Positions 34,508-43,082 of a DNA stretch of 64,000 nucleotides are shown here, in pieces. The position numbers and the translations under genes are program-made. This DNA comes from Oceanobacillus sojae (lineage in GTDB: Bacteria > Bacillota > Bacilli > Bacillales > Amphibacillaceae). The notes below the pieces were generated by a model. That model was not told where the DNA came from, searched no databases, and saw only the letters and a list, made by a program, of their open reading frames with translations. The DNA is taken from assembly GCF_900162665.1 (NCBI RefSeq), contig NZ_LT727813.1, forward strand, positions 841,317-905,316. Reading direction: 5' to 3'. Each line of letters starts with the position of its first letter. Within the stretch, counting starts at the first letter, position 1.

Positions 34508-35584
34508 ATGACAAAAACGTTTAAACTTGCAGTAATTCCAGGAGATGGTATTGGGAAAGAGGTAATTGCAGCGGGTATGAAAGTATTGAGTTACCTGGAG
34601 GAACAATCAAACGATAAATTCAAATTTGAAAGCGATTACTTCGATTGGGGAAGTGATTACTATATAGAACATGGGAGCATGATTCCAGAAGATGGTGTAG
34701 AAACTTTAAAAGATTATGATGCGATTTATTTTGGAGCTGTCGGTGACCCTCGTGTTCCGGATCATGTCAGTTTATGGGGACTGCGTATAGCTATTTGTCA
34801 AGGTCTGGATCAATGGGCAAATATCAGACCGGTTGAATTTTTGCCAGGAGTTCAGCATCGTATTGCCCATCCAGATCCGGAAAGTCTCAATTGGATCCTA
34901 GTACGAGAAAATTCAGAAGGTGAATACTCTGGGATTGGCGGAAGAAATTTCAGTGCACGCCCTGACGAAAGAGAAGTAGCAATTCAATCTTCCATTTTTA
35001 CAGAGTATGGTTGCGAACGTATTATCCGCTTTGCATTCGATCTTGCGCGCACAAGAAAAAGAAAGAAAGTAACCAGTGTTACAAAAAGTAATGCACAACA
35101 ATACGGAATGGTTTTATGGGATGAGGTATTTGAACGTGTCAGTAAAGAATATCCGGATGTAGAGACTGACCAATGGCTTGTGGATGCGATGGCGGCTCAA
35201 TTTGTACTTAATCCAGAAAGCCTTGAAGTCGTAGTAGCATCTAATTTATTCGCTGATATTCTATCCGATTTGGGAAGTGCTCTGGCAGGGAGTCTGGGTA
35301 TTGCATCGAGTGCTAACCTGCAGGTTGATAAGCGCTTCCCGAGCATGTTCGAATCTGTACATGGATCAGCTCCGGATATCGCCGGAAAAGGTGTAGCCAA
35401 CCCAATTGGTACCATTGCCAGCGCTGCTTTAATGCTGGAAGACTTAGGACTTCACGAAGAAGCAAGTAATCTACATGAAGCTATACGCCGGACAACCGCA
35501 CAAGGAATTATTACTCGCGATATTGGCGGAACAAGTAATACCGAAGAAATTACAAATGCAATTATTAATAATCTGACGTTATAA
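34508..35584 (+). CDS. Tartrate dehydrogenase / D-malate dehydrogenase family
   Basis: 358-aa NAD- and Mn-dependent beta-hydroxyacid oxidative decarboxylase of the TtuC/DmlA group. Blocks: VIPGDGIGKEVIAAGMKVL, YFGAVGDPRVPDHVSLWGL, LVRENSEGEYSG, VTKSNAQQYGM and SNLFADILSDLGSAL. DHVSLWGLR and RENSEGEYS distinguish it from isopropylmalate dehydrogenase. Reactions in the family: D-malate to pyruvate, tartrate to oxaloglycolate, or meso-tartrate to D-glycerate. ATG 34508 follows GGGGGAAG. A degraded glycerate kinase and an SLC13 transporter follow, favouring tartrate. Confidence 0.9.
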   Translation: MTKTFKLAVIPGDGIGKEVIAAGMKVLSYLEEQSNDKFKFESDYFDWGSDYYIEHGSMIPEDGVETLKDYDAIYFGAVGDPRVPDHVSLWGLRIAICQGLDQWANIRPVEFLPGVQHRIAHPDPESLNWILVRENSEGEYSGIGGRNFSARPDEREVAIQSSIFTEYGCERIIRFAFDLARTRKRKKVTSVTKSNAQQYGMVLWDEVFERVSKEYPDVETDQWLVDAMAAQFVLNPESLEVVVASNLFADILSDLGSALAGSLGIASSANLQVDKRFPSMFESVHGSAPDIAGKGVANPIGTIASAALMLEDLGLHEEASNLHEAIRRTTAQGIITRDIGGTSNTEEITNAIINNLTL

Positions 35585-35617
35585 TTTAGTTCCAATATTT
35601 TAAACCTGACCAATGAT

Positions 35618-35657
35618 AAAGGGTGCTGAGATAGATGTATCTGAGTACCTTTTTTCA
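35618..35657 (+). terminator. Imperfect terminator
   Basis: AAAGGGTGCTGAGATA (35618-35633) pairs imperfectly with TATCTGAGTACCTTTT (35638-35653), continuing into TTTT. It falls between the dehydrogenase and the degraded kinase. Confidence 0.55.
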
Positions 35658-35671
35658 AAAGAAGGGATTGC

Positions 35672-36037
35672 CTGAAAGTATCAATTGCTGTAGATTCTTT
35701 TAATGGATGACCTATAATTCTTTCAAACAAGAGAAATCCAGGGCATATAACTACATACTTGTGAGCAAAACAATTATGCATGCATTAGAACATGAAGCAG
35801 TTAATGCTGTTATTATTCTTGGCGACAGACAGTACAACAATTGTATGGGTACCGGTATACTGAACCTCTTTTATGAAAGCGATATCAAAATATACTTATC
35901 TATTATTTTTTTCATACAAATTATAATACAAGCTATGCAATTATTACCAGTATAGATAAATATCAAGTACATATCGCAACAAATGGCCTCCTTCCTGATA
36001 TGGTCAATGGAGCAGGCTCACCAATTTTCAACTTATA
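35672..36037 (+). pseudogene. Degraded glycerate kinase
   Basis: The frame at 35672 reads LKVSIAVDSFNG before a stop, matching the glycerate kinase start (IAxDSFKG). In another frame EHEAVNAVIILGDRQYNNCM then GTGIL recalls the family's GLGGSATNDGGAGML block, and DMVNGAGSPIF recalls the later NPL..NGAS segment. Only about a third of the usual 380 codons remain, with frameshifts and stops. GAAGGGA at 35661 may be the old ribosome binding site. It sits between a tartrate-type dehydrogenase and a carboxylate transporter, the expected position for this enzyme. Confidence 0.62.
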
Positions 36038-36069
36038 AAACTGTTATTCTTTAGGAGGAATTATATTAT

Positions 36070-37344
36070 ATGAGCCCTGAAATGATTACTTTGCTATTTT
36101 TAATATTCGCTATTGTTATGTTTGCTTTAGAAAAGATTCCACTGCCTATCACAGCAATGATTGTGGCAGTTGGGTTAATATTAACCGGTGTTTTGGATCC
36201 TAGTGAGGCTTTTAGCGGGTTTGTTAATAATAATGTATTGCTGTTTATAGCTATGTTTATTGTTGGAGCAGCTTTTTTTGAGACAGGAATGGCTCAAAAA
36301 TTTGGAAGTATTATTACAAGGTTTGCAAAAACAGAGCGGATGTTAATCGCCGTTATTATGGTAATTACAGGTCTTATGTCTGGTCTCTTATCAAACACAG
36401 GAACAGCAGCTGTTTTCATTCCTGTCATCATTGGTATAGCAGCAAAATCAGGGTTTGCCAGGTCAAGACTTCTTCTTCCTTTAATATTTGCAGCAGCTAT
36501 GGGCGGAAACTTAAGTCTAATTGGCGCTCCCGGAAATATGATTGCCCAATCTGCCTTACAGGATATCGAATTATCATTTGGATTTTTCGAATATGCAAAA
36601 GTTGGGTTGCCTATATTAATTATTGGTATCTTGTATTTTTGCTTTTTTGGTTATCGTTTATTACCAAATAGAAAAGATGAGGCATTAGATGATAATTCTG
36701 TTTTTAATCAGCGGGTAGATTATTCGAATGTACCTAAATGGAAACAGTATATGTCCCTGATTGTCCTTATCTTAACTGTGTTGGCGATGATTTTGGAAGA
36801 TGTTATCGGAATACCATTGCATGTCTCTGCATGGGTTGGTGCATTGATTTTAGTAGCAACCAGAGTTATTACAGAAAAAGCTGCCATGAAATCGATTGAT
36901 ATGAGCACAATTCTTTTGTTTGTCGGTTCTTTAGCATTAGCCACTGCAATTGACAGTACTGGTGCTGGCGCAACGATTGCCCATTCGCTAATCGGCCTTT
37001 TAGGTGATACACCATCACCGTATTTATTGTTATTCTTAATTTTGGCAATATCCGCTGTGATGACAAACTTTATGTCCAATACAGCAACTACTGCTTTATT
37101 AGTTCCAATCAGTTTGTCGATTGCAAGCTCTATTGGGGCAGATCCAAGGGCTGTATTAATGGCAACCGTAATCGGAGGTTCTTTAGCATTTGCAACACCA
37201 ATCGGTATGCCTGCAAATACAATGGTTTACGGGATAGGTGGATATAAATTCATAGACTATGTTAAAGCTGGAGCCCCACTGGTTTTAGTTTCAGTAATTG
37301 TTTCCATGGTATTGCTTCCTATTCTCTTTCCATTTTATCCTTAA
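36070..37344 (+). CDS. SLC13/DASS family anion permease
   Basis: 424-aa membrane transporter with about eleven helices and two inverted repeats. Each repeat carries the substrate motif: LSNTGTAAVFIPV with GGNLSLIGAPGN, and MSNTATTALLVPI with FATPIGMPANTM. The paired SNT motifs bind carboxylate and sodium in VcINDY-type carriers. The ribosome binding site AGGAGG is about 11 nt before the ATG. The context (tartrate/malate dehydrogenase, glycerate kinase remnant) suggests uptake of a C4-dicarboxylate such as tartrate or malate. Confidence 0.88.
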   Translation: MSPEMITLLFLIFAIVMFALEKIPLPITAMIVAVGLILTGVLDPSEAFSGFVNNNVLLFIAMFIVGAAFFETGMAQKFGSIITRFAKTERMLIAVIMVITGLMSGLLSNTGTAAVFIPVIIGIAAKSGFARSRLLLPLIFAAAMGGNLSLIGAPGNMIAQSALQDIELSFGFFEYAKVGLPILIIGILYFCFFGYRLLPNRKDEALDDNSVFNQRVDYSNVPKWKQYMSLIVLILTVLAMILEDVIGIPLHVSAWVGALILVATRVITEKAAMKSIDMSTILLFVGSLALATAIDSTGAGATIAHSLIGLLGDTPSPYLLLFLILAISAVMTNFMSNTATTALLVPISLSIASSIGADPRAVLMATVIGGSLAFATPIGMPANTMVYGIGGYKFIDYVKAGAPLVLVSVIVSMVLLPILFPFYP

Positions 37345-37348
37345 TGTA

Positions 37349-37392
37349 AAAAAAGAAGGCCGGACTCTTATTGAATCCAGTCTTCTTCTTTT
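37349..37392. terminator. Bidirectional convergent terminator
   Basis: A stem built from AGAAGG/TCTTCT outer pairs and GGACTC/GAATCC inner pairs, with T-rich flanks. It separates the convergent SLC13 and ESS transporter genes. Confidence 0.6.
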
Positions 37393-37415
37393 CTACTACT
37401 CTATCTTCAAAAACA

Positions 37416-38798
37416 TCATTCATCCTTATCCACTGGAACAGGCGGCCGGTCCCCAAGCGGAATCTTCCAGTACCACCATTTAAATATTCTTGCTATGATA
37501 ATACAGGCAACTGAAATCGCTAAATAGATTCCAACAAACGCCCAATGCTGGCCTGTCATCAGCATAATTGGTCCTGCTGACCACGCAAATAGCTCCAGAG
37601 GAGTGTTTAACGGTCCAACAATCGCTGTATCTGTCAATGTTTTTGATTTATTGTTCGGGTCAATCACTCTTAATAATGTAAGCCCAATGGCAAAGACACC
37701 CGTGGAGTAGCCATATACAAAGATAGAGCGCTCAAACCAGCTTTCATAGTTCATACCGGGGCCGAAAAACATAAGTGTCAACACAATGACAACTAGGCCG
37801 GAAAGCATTAATAATGTTAAAGGCAGCCAGTACTCTCTGACAACCGGCAGCTGGATTGATGCAACACCAAAAAATACAAGATAATCTGTTGCAGAACTGC
37901 CGATACGGTCCACTACTTTACTGTCTACATATTTATAGATACCTTTTTTCCCTCTTCCCAGAACTAGATACATCAGCAGTGCGATAATAAATGCAATCGT
38001 AAATGTCGGGAATTCTAAATTCCAGGTTTCTGCAATATAGTTATTCAATAAATATCCTAAACCGGCAGGAACCACTAATAACGCTACATGAAAAGCCAGC
38101 GGGTCGAGCGCAATAGGCGAAACCGTATCATCACCCATCGATGTCCGATTTTCAGGCTTGACCAATCCTGTTTTTAAATCCTCTGATATCTCTGAAAAGT
38201 CCTTTACATACTGGGTATAACCTTTTCTTGTCGCCCATTTGATAAAAATAAGCCCGCCAAAAATACCAATCAGCATCCCGCCGGTGGCTGCTGTCATGCC
38301 TAAATCGGTTGCATTCTCCCAGCCCAGGTTCTCAAAAGTTGTCCCTATTGCTGCAGCCGTTCCATGTCCCCCATAGAACCCGGCGGCCAGCAGTAATCCA
38401 AACCCATAATTAATCTCCGGAATAAATTTTGAAATAACAATAATTGCAAAAATAATTGGAATAGACATTTGAAGCGCAATACCGAGAATCTTATAAATGG
38501 CATATGCGCCCATCCGGTTAAGGTCTTTCTTCATGTTGCCCGGAGAAAAGGAAAAACCGTTAATCCCCACCGCTGCAAATACTAATATGGTAATTACACC
38601 CGCATAGGACCCAATATTTTCGGAAAGCGGCAAAACATTTAAAAAGCTTGGTCCCAGAGCCAGCCCCAGAAATCCTGCCAGCAGACTCGCCGGAATAAAG
38701 CTTCTTTGAATAAATTTCAATTTAGCTCTCAGGAACATCCCTAATAGAATAAGAATACTCGCACAGGCAAAATCTACTAATAATGTATTTATCGTCAT
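37416..38798 (-). CDS. ESS (GltS-like) family sodium symporter
   Basis: 460-aa membrane protein with about twelve helices, related to sodium/glutamate symporters. The key motif FYGGHGTAAAIGTTF matches the re-entrant GGHGT signature of GltS, and a second SAGPIMLMTGQHW-type region lies near the C-terminus. It starts 25 nt after an alanine dehydrogenase-like gene on the same strand, so the pair likely imports and oxidises one amino or imino acid. The substrate need not be glutamate. Confidence 0.82.
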   Translation of the reverse strand: MTINTLLVDFACASILILLGMFLRAKLKFIQRSFIPASLLAGFLGLALGPSFLNVLPLSENIGSYAGVITILVFAAVGINGFSFSPGNMKKDLNRMGAYAIYKILGIALQMSIPIIFAIIVISKFIPEINYGFGLLLAAGFYGGHGTAAAIGTTFENLGWENATDLGMTAATGGMLIGIFGGLIFIKWATRKGYTQYVKDFSEISEDLKTGLVKPENRTSMGDDTVSPIALDPLAFHVALLVVPAGLGYLLNNYIAETWNLEFPTFTIAFIIALLMYLVLGRGKKGIYKYVDSKVVDRIGSSATDYLVFFGVASIQLPVVREYWLPLTLLMLSGLVVIVLTLMFFGPGMNYESWFERSIFVYGYSTGVFAIGLTLLRVIDPNNKSKTLTDTAIVGPLNTPLELFAWSAGPIMLMTGQHWAFVGIYLAISVACIIIARIFKWWYWKIPLGDRPPVPVDKDE

Positions 38799-38823
38799 CT
38801 AGTTTCCCCTTTTCCTGGTTACA

Positions 38824-39990
38824 TTAAAGCTCTATAAAATTTGTCGATCTTGTCGGCGTTGCCGGCGGTGCAAAATCAAGTTTTTCATCTTGTATATGCA
38901 ATACATCTTCAGGCCGGGCCCAAGGCCGATCTTGAATCGCACTCGTTTCCTCGTGTGTGAGATACCCTTTATAAGCCGTTAAGCTTCTTCTTAAAAAGCC
39001 ATCGCGGATACATGCATCTTTGACGCCATTATTTAAAATAGAACGTAAATGGGGCAATACCGAAGCTGCATAAGCAACAGATGTAGAATTGGCAATTGCT
39101 CCCGGAATATTACTCACACAATAATGAACCACACCATTTTCAATATAGGTAGGATCCTCATGTGTCGTTTCACGGAAGGACTCAATCGCACCATCTGCAT
39201 CATTACTAATATCAACAAGTACAGAGCCCTTCTCCATTAAATGAAGCATATCACGATCAATTAAGAAATCTTTATTTTCCTTTGGCCACTTCACACAATT
39301 AATCACCATATCAGTTTCAGGAAGCAGTTTTTTTATATTTTGCTTTGTAGACAGCTGAGTGTTTACTTTTTCGTTATATGTCTTGCCAATATCTCTAAGT
39401 ACACCGTAATTTACGTCCATTACGGTGCACCATGCGCCCAAGGATTGCAGCACCTGCAATGCAGATCGTCCTACCAATCCGCCGCCCAGAATCAATACTT
39501 TCATACCGGGAGCACCAGCAAGCCCGCTGACAAATTTTCCTTTCCCGCCATTAATGGTCAGCATGGCATTTAACCCCATTAATGCTCCCTGCTTTCCTGC
39601 TGCTTCACAGTTAACAGAGCCAAAGCGATGTGAATCCTCTGCTGTAAAGGCAATGCTCTTGCTGTCAAGAATAGCCTGTACCTGCTCCGGATGTGCTGCC
39701 GGATGGATACATGTATAGATAATCTGGTTTTCTCTTAATAATCCGTACTCACTTTCTTCAATTTCCTTCACCTTGGCGAGAAAATCACAGCGTTTGTACA
39801 TCTCCTCAATGGAGTCAACAATTTCAGCACCTTCCTGCTCATATTGTTCATCGGTAAAGCCCGCTGATAAACCTGCATCTTTTTGGACTAAAACAGTATG
39901 TCCATCTTCTTTAATAGTGGCTGCCTCGACAGGAGTTAATACCACACGATATTCTCCTGCTTTATTGTCCTTTAACACACCAAAAATCAT
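38824..39990 (-). CDS. Alanine dehydrogenase/PNT family oxidoreductase
   Basis: 388-aa NAD-dependent enzyme. The N-terminal catalytic domain has the pyruvate-site lysine in AKVKEIEESEYG and histidine in TCIHPAAHPEQ. The Rossmann site is VLILGGGLVGRSAL, and the C-terminal block is DPTYIENGVVHYCVSNIPGA. Compared with canonical Ald, VDVAIDQGG is DISNDADGA and NMPGAVPRTST is NIPGAIANSTS, so substrate use may differ. TTGGAGG precedes ATG 39990; the frame extending to 40062 is not used. Operon with an ESS transporter. Confidence 0.85.
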   Translation of the reverse strand: MIFGVLKDNKAGEYRVVLTPVEAATIKEDGHTVLVQKDAGLSAGFTDEQYEQEGAEIVDSIEEMYKRCDFLAKVKEIEESEYGLLRENQIIYTCIHPAAHPEQVQAILDSKSIAFTAEDSHRFGSVNCEAAGKQGALMGLNAMLTINGGKGKFVSGLAGAPGMKVLILGGGLVGRSALQVLQSLGAWCTVMDVNYGVLRDIGKTYNEKVNTQLSTKQNIKKLLPETDMVINCVKWPKENKDFLIDRDMLHLMEKGSVLVDISNDADGAIESFRETTHEDPTYIENGVVHYCVSNIPGAIANSTSVAYAASVLPHLRSILNNGVKDACIRDGFLRRSLTAYKGYLTHEETSAIQDRPWARPEDVLHIQDEKLDFAPPATPTRSTNFIEL

Positions 39991-40062
39991 TTGTATTCCT
40001 CCAATATCTTTGTAAAGACTGTTTCCATGACATGTTTTTAGGCTGTCAATCACCTGAATCAT

Positions 40063-40461
40063 GTGATTTTAATTGCTAAACGAATCTTATAATTTATATC
40101 CTTGTCTTTAAATGTCGATTTAATTATTATATCAATTATTTCAGTCAGTATCTAATTATTTTTTATCTCCATGCAGATGGAGGAGATACGGAATGGAAAC
40201 ATTCTGCTGCCTGTTATATCACTAAATTTTGCCCATACTTAAGAAAACTAGTTTGTTGTGTCAGGCCTTCCCAAAAGCTGTCATCTATTTATTCGGATTT
40301 CTCTATTTCTTTTTAATACAGTAAATTCACAAAATTGTAACAGTAACTAAAGAATAAATCTAAATAAACTGCTCCCCATATACTTCAATTAACATTCACT
40401 TTATAATTGAAGTATCGAAATATTAAGAAACCACTTCTTTTTAACAAGGGAGGTTCTACAA
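40063..40461. other. Divergent intergenic region, about 400 bp
   Basis: No gene is supported. It is AT-rich; the small hairpin CTCCAT/ATGGAG (40167-40172 with 40177-40182) is the only clear structure. It must hold the divergent promoters for the alanine dehydrogenase-like operon and the membrane protein gene. Confidence 0.4.
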
Positions 40462-41499
40462 ATGTACATTATTCAAAAAGGAAAGTACCTATGGCTCCTG
40501 ATGCTGGCATTCATTTTAAGCAGTAATTACATTCTGTATCAGACAGCAATAGGAGCTGATATTTTACCGCCGGAAGCTAACCTGGTCGTGTTAGGCTCGC
40601 TAATTGATCTGATTATTATAGGACCAATATTTTTCATGCTTTACAGAAAGAAATTCTCCATGAAAACAGCCATTTTATTTGCAGCAGCTGGCTGTATACT
40701 GGCGAGGCTTTTTATTCCTGCTCATTTATTAGGACCTTTTACAACAATTACCTGGGTTGGTATAGCTGTTGAAGGTGCATTGATTACTTTTGAGCTTTTA
40801 TTTGTTATTGCCTTTTTTCGATATCTGCCTAAAGTGATAGAAAAGGTAAGGACAAGCACATTGCCGGTTATTTTTTCTTTCCCAAAAGCAGTAGACACCT
40901 ATGTAAAGAGTAACCCGATTATTCACGTGATCTGTTCGGAATCTTTATTGTTTTATTACGCATTATGCAGCTGGAGAAAGGCACCTTCTGACGGGATAAC
41001 ACTTCATAAAAAATCAAGCTTTATCGCCTTACAAATAATGATGATCCATGCAATTATTATTGAAACTTTTGCTATTCACTGGTGGCTCCACAGCAAATCT
41101 GTTGTTATTTCTGTTGTTTTAATAATGCTTAATATCTATTCCGTTATCTTTATGGCAGCCTGTATTCAATCCGTCCGTCTTCATCCAATATATACGGATG
41201 AAAAAGCGATGTATATATCATTTGGAATAGTAAAACGGGTAAAAATCAATTTTCAGGATATTGAGAGCGTGATAGAGGACGATACCGTTTTGAAGAGTAA
41301 AATATCAAAGGATACCATTGATTTTATAGCAAGGGATTTTGAACAGGTTTATCCGGATATGATTATAAAAATGAAAAAACCAGTCACCGCAACGGTATTT
41401 ATGGGAATTCAAAAAGAATATGCAAAGATTGCCATTAAATCAGATGATCCAGACAAATTGAAATCAATTATTTTAAATAAAATGAGTAATGAGGCTTGA
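40462..41499 (+). CDS. Hypothetical integral membrane protein
   Basis: 345-aa protein with about seven hydrophobic helices in the first 245 residues (for example YLWLLMLAFILSSNYILY and VVLGSLIDLIIIGPIFFMLY). A soluble C-terminal domain of about 100 residues (ISFGIVKRVKINFQDIESVI) resembles a small PH-like beta domain. GGGAGG precedes ATG 40462. The family is not recognised and no catalytic motif is seen. Confidence 0.78.
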   Translation: MYIIQKGKYLWLLMLAFILSSNYILYQTAIGADILPPEANLVVLGSLIDLIIIGPIFFMLYRKKFSMKTAILFAAAGCILARLFIPAHLLGPFTTITWVGIAVEGALITFELLFVIAFFRYLPKVIEKVRTSTLPVIFSFPKAVDTYVKSNPIIHVICSESLLFYYALCSWRKAPSDGITLHKKSSFIALQIMMIHAIIIETFAIHWWLHSKSVVISVVLIMLNIYSVIFMAACIQSVRLHPIYTDEKAMYISFGIVKRVKINFQDIESVIEDDTVLKSKISKDTIDFIARDFEQVYPDMIIKMKKPVTATVFMGIQKEYAKIAIKSDDPDKLKSIILNKMSNEA

Positions 41500-41511
41500 A
41501 AACAGAAGCAT

Positions 41512-41557
41512 AAATAACTCCTGAAAGAAGCTGTATACTTCTGCAGGAGTTATTTTT
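41512..41557. terminator. Bidirectional terminator
   Basis: AAATAACTCCTG (41512-41523) pairs with CAGGAGTTATTT (41544-41555); the loop contains a further AGAAG/CTTCT pairing. It lies between convergent genes. Confidence 0.8.
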
Positions 41558-41568
41558 ATATCGTGTTG

Positions 41569-41910
41569 TTATCCCAGCCTGCTGACTTCTTTCTCGATAT
41601 TGGACTTCGTTATCTTCCAATGAGATGTATGCCATATTACTTGCAGTTGATGAATAAGAAAAATTTGAGGAGATTTATGCGTAACGCTTGTATCCTCAGC
41701 TATCTGATTAGATACATCTCTGTTTTCAATGACTTTCACCAGATAATAAGCTGCTTTATCAGCCGCGGGTAAAGTTTTGACGTGCTTCCATGCTCTCGCA
41801 CTAATCATACATGATGTACTATGCTTAAAGATAATGATGGGTGTATCCATTGAGCGATTCCAGATTTCATTCCACTGCGCCAGCGTTGTCAATTCATCCA
41901 TCTGCTTCAT
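41569..41910 (-). CDS. ytxJ: Bacillithiol system redox-active protein YtxJ
   Basis: 113-aa thioredoxin-fold protein of the YtxJ (DUF2847) family. The active-site region IIFKHSTSCMISARAW has the single conserved cysteine (TSC followed by small residues), expected for a monothiol bacilliredoxin-like protein. SPQIFLIH gives the cis-proline region. GGGAGGGG precedes ATG 41910. Implies the host makes bacillithiol. The small membrane protein gene upstream (33-nt gap) is probably co-transcribed. Confidence 0.87.
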   Translation of the reverse strand: MKQMDELTTLAQWNEIWNRSMDTPIIIFKHSTSCMISARAWKHVKTLPAADKAAYYLVKVIENRDVSNQIAEDTSVTHKSPQIFLIHQLQVIWHTSHWKITKSNIEKEVSRLG

Positions 41911-41943
41911 ACATAAGCCCCTCCCTTATTTACTTTAATCTTA

Positions 41944-42099
41944 TTATGACCGTCTATTATCAAAAATGAAACCAAGTACAAAACCGCAAACTACGCCAAC
42001 AGCAATGCCGATTGCAAGCTGATCAACAGCTACTCCTATACTCGTACCAATTGCAATACCAAGAACAATTCCCAGGCTGCGAAATTTTGATTTACTCAT
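41944..42099 (-). CDS. Small glycine-rich membrane protein
   Basis: 51-aa protein with one or two hydrophobic glycine-zipper-like helices (GIVLGIAIGTSIGVAV and IGIAVGVVCGFVLGFIF). It has a basic N-terminus and RRS at the end. ATG 42099 is chosen because AAAGGAG lies upstream of it; the frame open to 42126 overlaps that site. In B. subtilis ytxJ lies with the small proteins YtxG and YtxH; this may be a functional analogue, but similarity is not evident. Confidence 0.65.
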   Translation of the reverse strand: MSKSKFRSLGIVLGIAIGTSIGVAVDQLAIGIAVGVVCGFVLGFIFDNRRS

Positions 42100-42236
42100 G
42101 CCCAGGCTCCTTTCCTTTTTCAGCACAGTTCCATTTTGATATAAATTATCTTACATACGGTTTTGGCAAAGATAAGGTTCCCTTTAGACTTATTAAAAAA
42201 AGCAGCTTCCTTTTCAACGCCCGGCAATCGTAACTT

Positions 42237-42262
42237 TTCTTCATTATTGCTATAATGAAGAA
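42237..42262 (+). promoter_or_regulatory. Inverted repeat covering a -10 box
   Basis: TTCTTCATTAT (42237-42247) and ATAATGAAGAA (42252-42262) form a perfect 11-bp inverted repeat. The right arm contains TATAAT (42251-42256). It lies 40 bp before the yjjG-like start and could be an operator over its promoter. Confidence 0.45.
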
Positions 42263-42301
42263 GCGATATTTATAATGATGGAATGAAAGGAAGTACATAA
42301 A

Positions 42302-42985
42302 ATGAAATATGATGTGATCTTTTTTGATATAGATGATACACTATTTGATTTTGGCAAATCAGAAAAAGCAGCTTTACATAAAACATTTGAAGCCTTTGGA
42401 TTGCCTGAGGGACTTGCAGATTACCGGGAAAGCTATCGTGAAATCAGTAATGTGCTGTGGAGAGAACTGGAGCAGGGAAAACTGCCGATAACGAAATTGG
42501 GTGTGGAGCGTTTCAGAAGACTGTTTGAAGCGTATAGCCTTCAAATTGATGGAGCAGATTTTAACCACGCTTATCTCAAAAATTTAGGAAAAGAAATCTA
42601 TTTGGTAGACGGTGCTGCAACGTTATTTGATTCCCTTCCCGGGCAGCGTTCAGCAATTATCACCAATGGCTTTAAGCATGTGCAGCTGTCTAAGCTGGGA
42701 AATTCTCCGCTTCAGAATGTTTTTGAAGAGGTTATTATTTCAGAGGAAACAGGTTTTCAAAAGCCTGACAGTCGAATTTTTGATTATGCTTTTTCCAAAT
42801 TGGGACTTACAGAAGAAGCGAGTGCATTAATGGTTGGTGACTCCTTAACATCTGACATACAGGGCGGGATAAATTTTGGAATGGATACATGCTGGTTTAA
42901 CCCTGGACATAAAGATAATGCGATTGGTATCCAGCCAACGTATGAAATTAACCATTTAACGGAGCTTATTACCATTGCAAAATAA
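42302..42985 (+). CDS. yjjG: YjjG family noncanonical pyrimidine nucleotidase
   Basis: 227-aa HAD phosphatase. Motif I is FFDIDDTLFDFGKSE, motif II IITNGFKHVQ, Lys in TGFQKPDSRIFDYA, and motif IV MVGDSLTSDIQGG followed by WFNPG. The FDFGKSE and NGFKHVQ features place it in the YjjG branch, which removes phosphate from noncanonical (for example halogenated) dUMP analogues. Single gene with terminator. Confidence 0.9.
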   Translation: MKYDVIFFDIDDTLFDFGKSEKAALHKTFEAFGLPEGLADYRESYREISNVLWRELEQGKLPITKLGVERFRRLFEAYSLQIDGADFNHAYLKNLGKEIYLVDGAATLFDSLPGQRSAIITNGFKHVQLSKLGNSPLQNVFEEVIISEETGFQKPDSRIFDYAFSKLGLTEEASALMVGDSLTSDIQGGINFGMDTCWFNPGHKDNAIGIQPTYEINHLTELITIAK

Positions 42986-42991
42986 AAAAAC

Positions 42992-43025
42992 AATCCAGGA
43001 TAGACTTTTCTGCCTGCCCTGGATT
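42992..43025 (+). terminator. Terminator
   Basis: AATCCAGG (42992-42999) pairs with CCTGGATT (43018-43025), followed by CTTCATT. Moderate T-tract. Confidence 0.6.
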
Positions 43026-43082
43026 CTTCATTAAATATAGCGATGTTCAATACTATATAGTAAGCTTTTTCATACCATACTT

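Noticed and set aside
35452..35781. Minus-strand frame of 109 codons across the dehydrogenase end
   Set aside because: Antisense to a conserved enzyme and the kinase remnant; no ribosome binding site.
36720..37079. Antisense frame of 119 codons inside the SLC13 gene
   Set aside because: Fully inside a transporter with conserved motifs on the other strand, and no ribosome binding site; a shadow of hydrophobic codons.
37416..39990. Interpretation of the Ald-like/ESS pair as a glutamate uptake and transhydrogenase system
   Set aside because: The enzyme lacks the membrane domain of PNT and shows the Ald-type C-terminal block, so transhydrogenase is unlikely.
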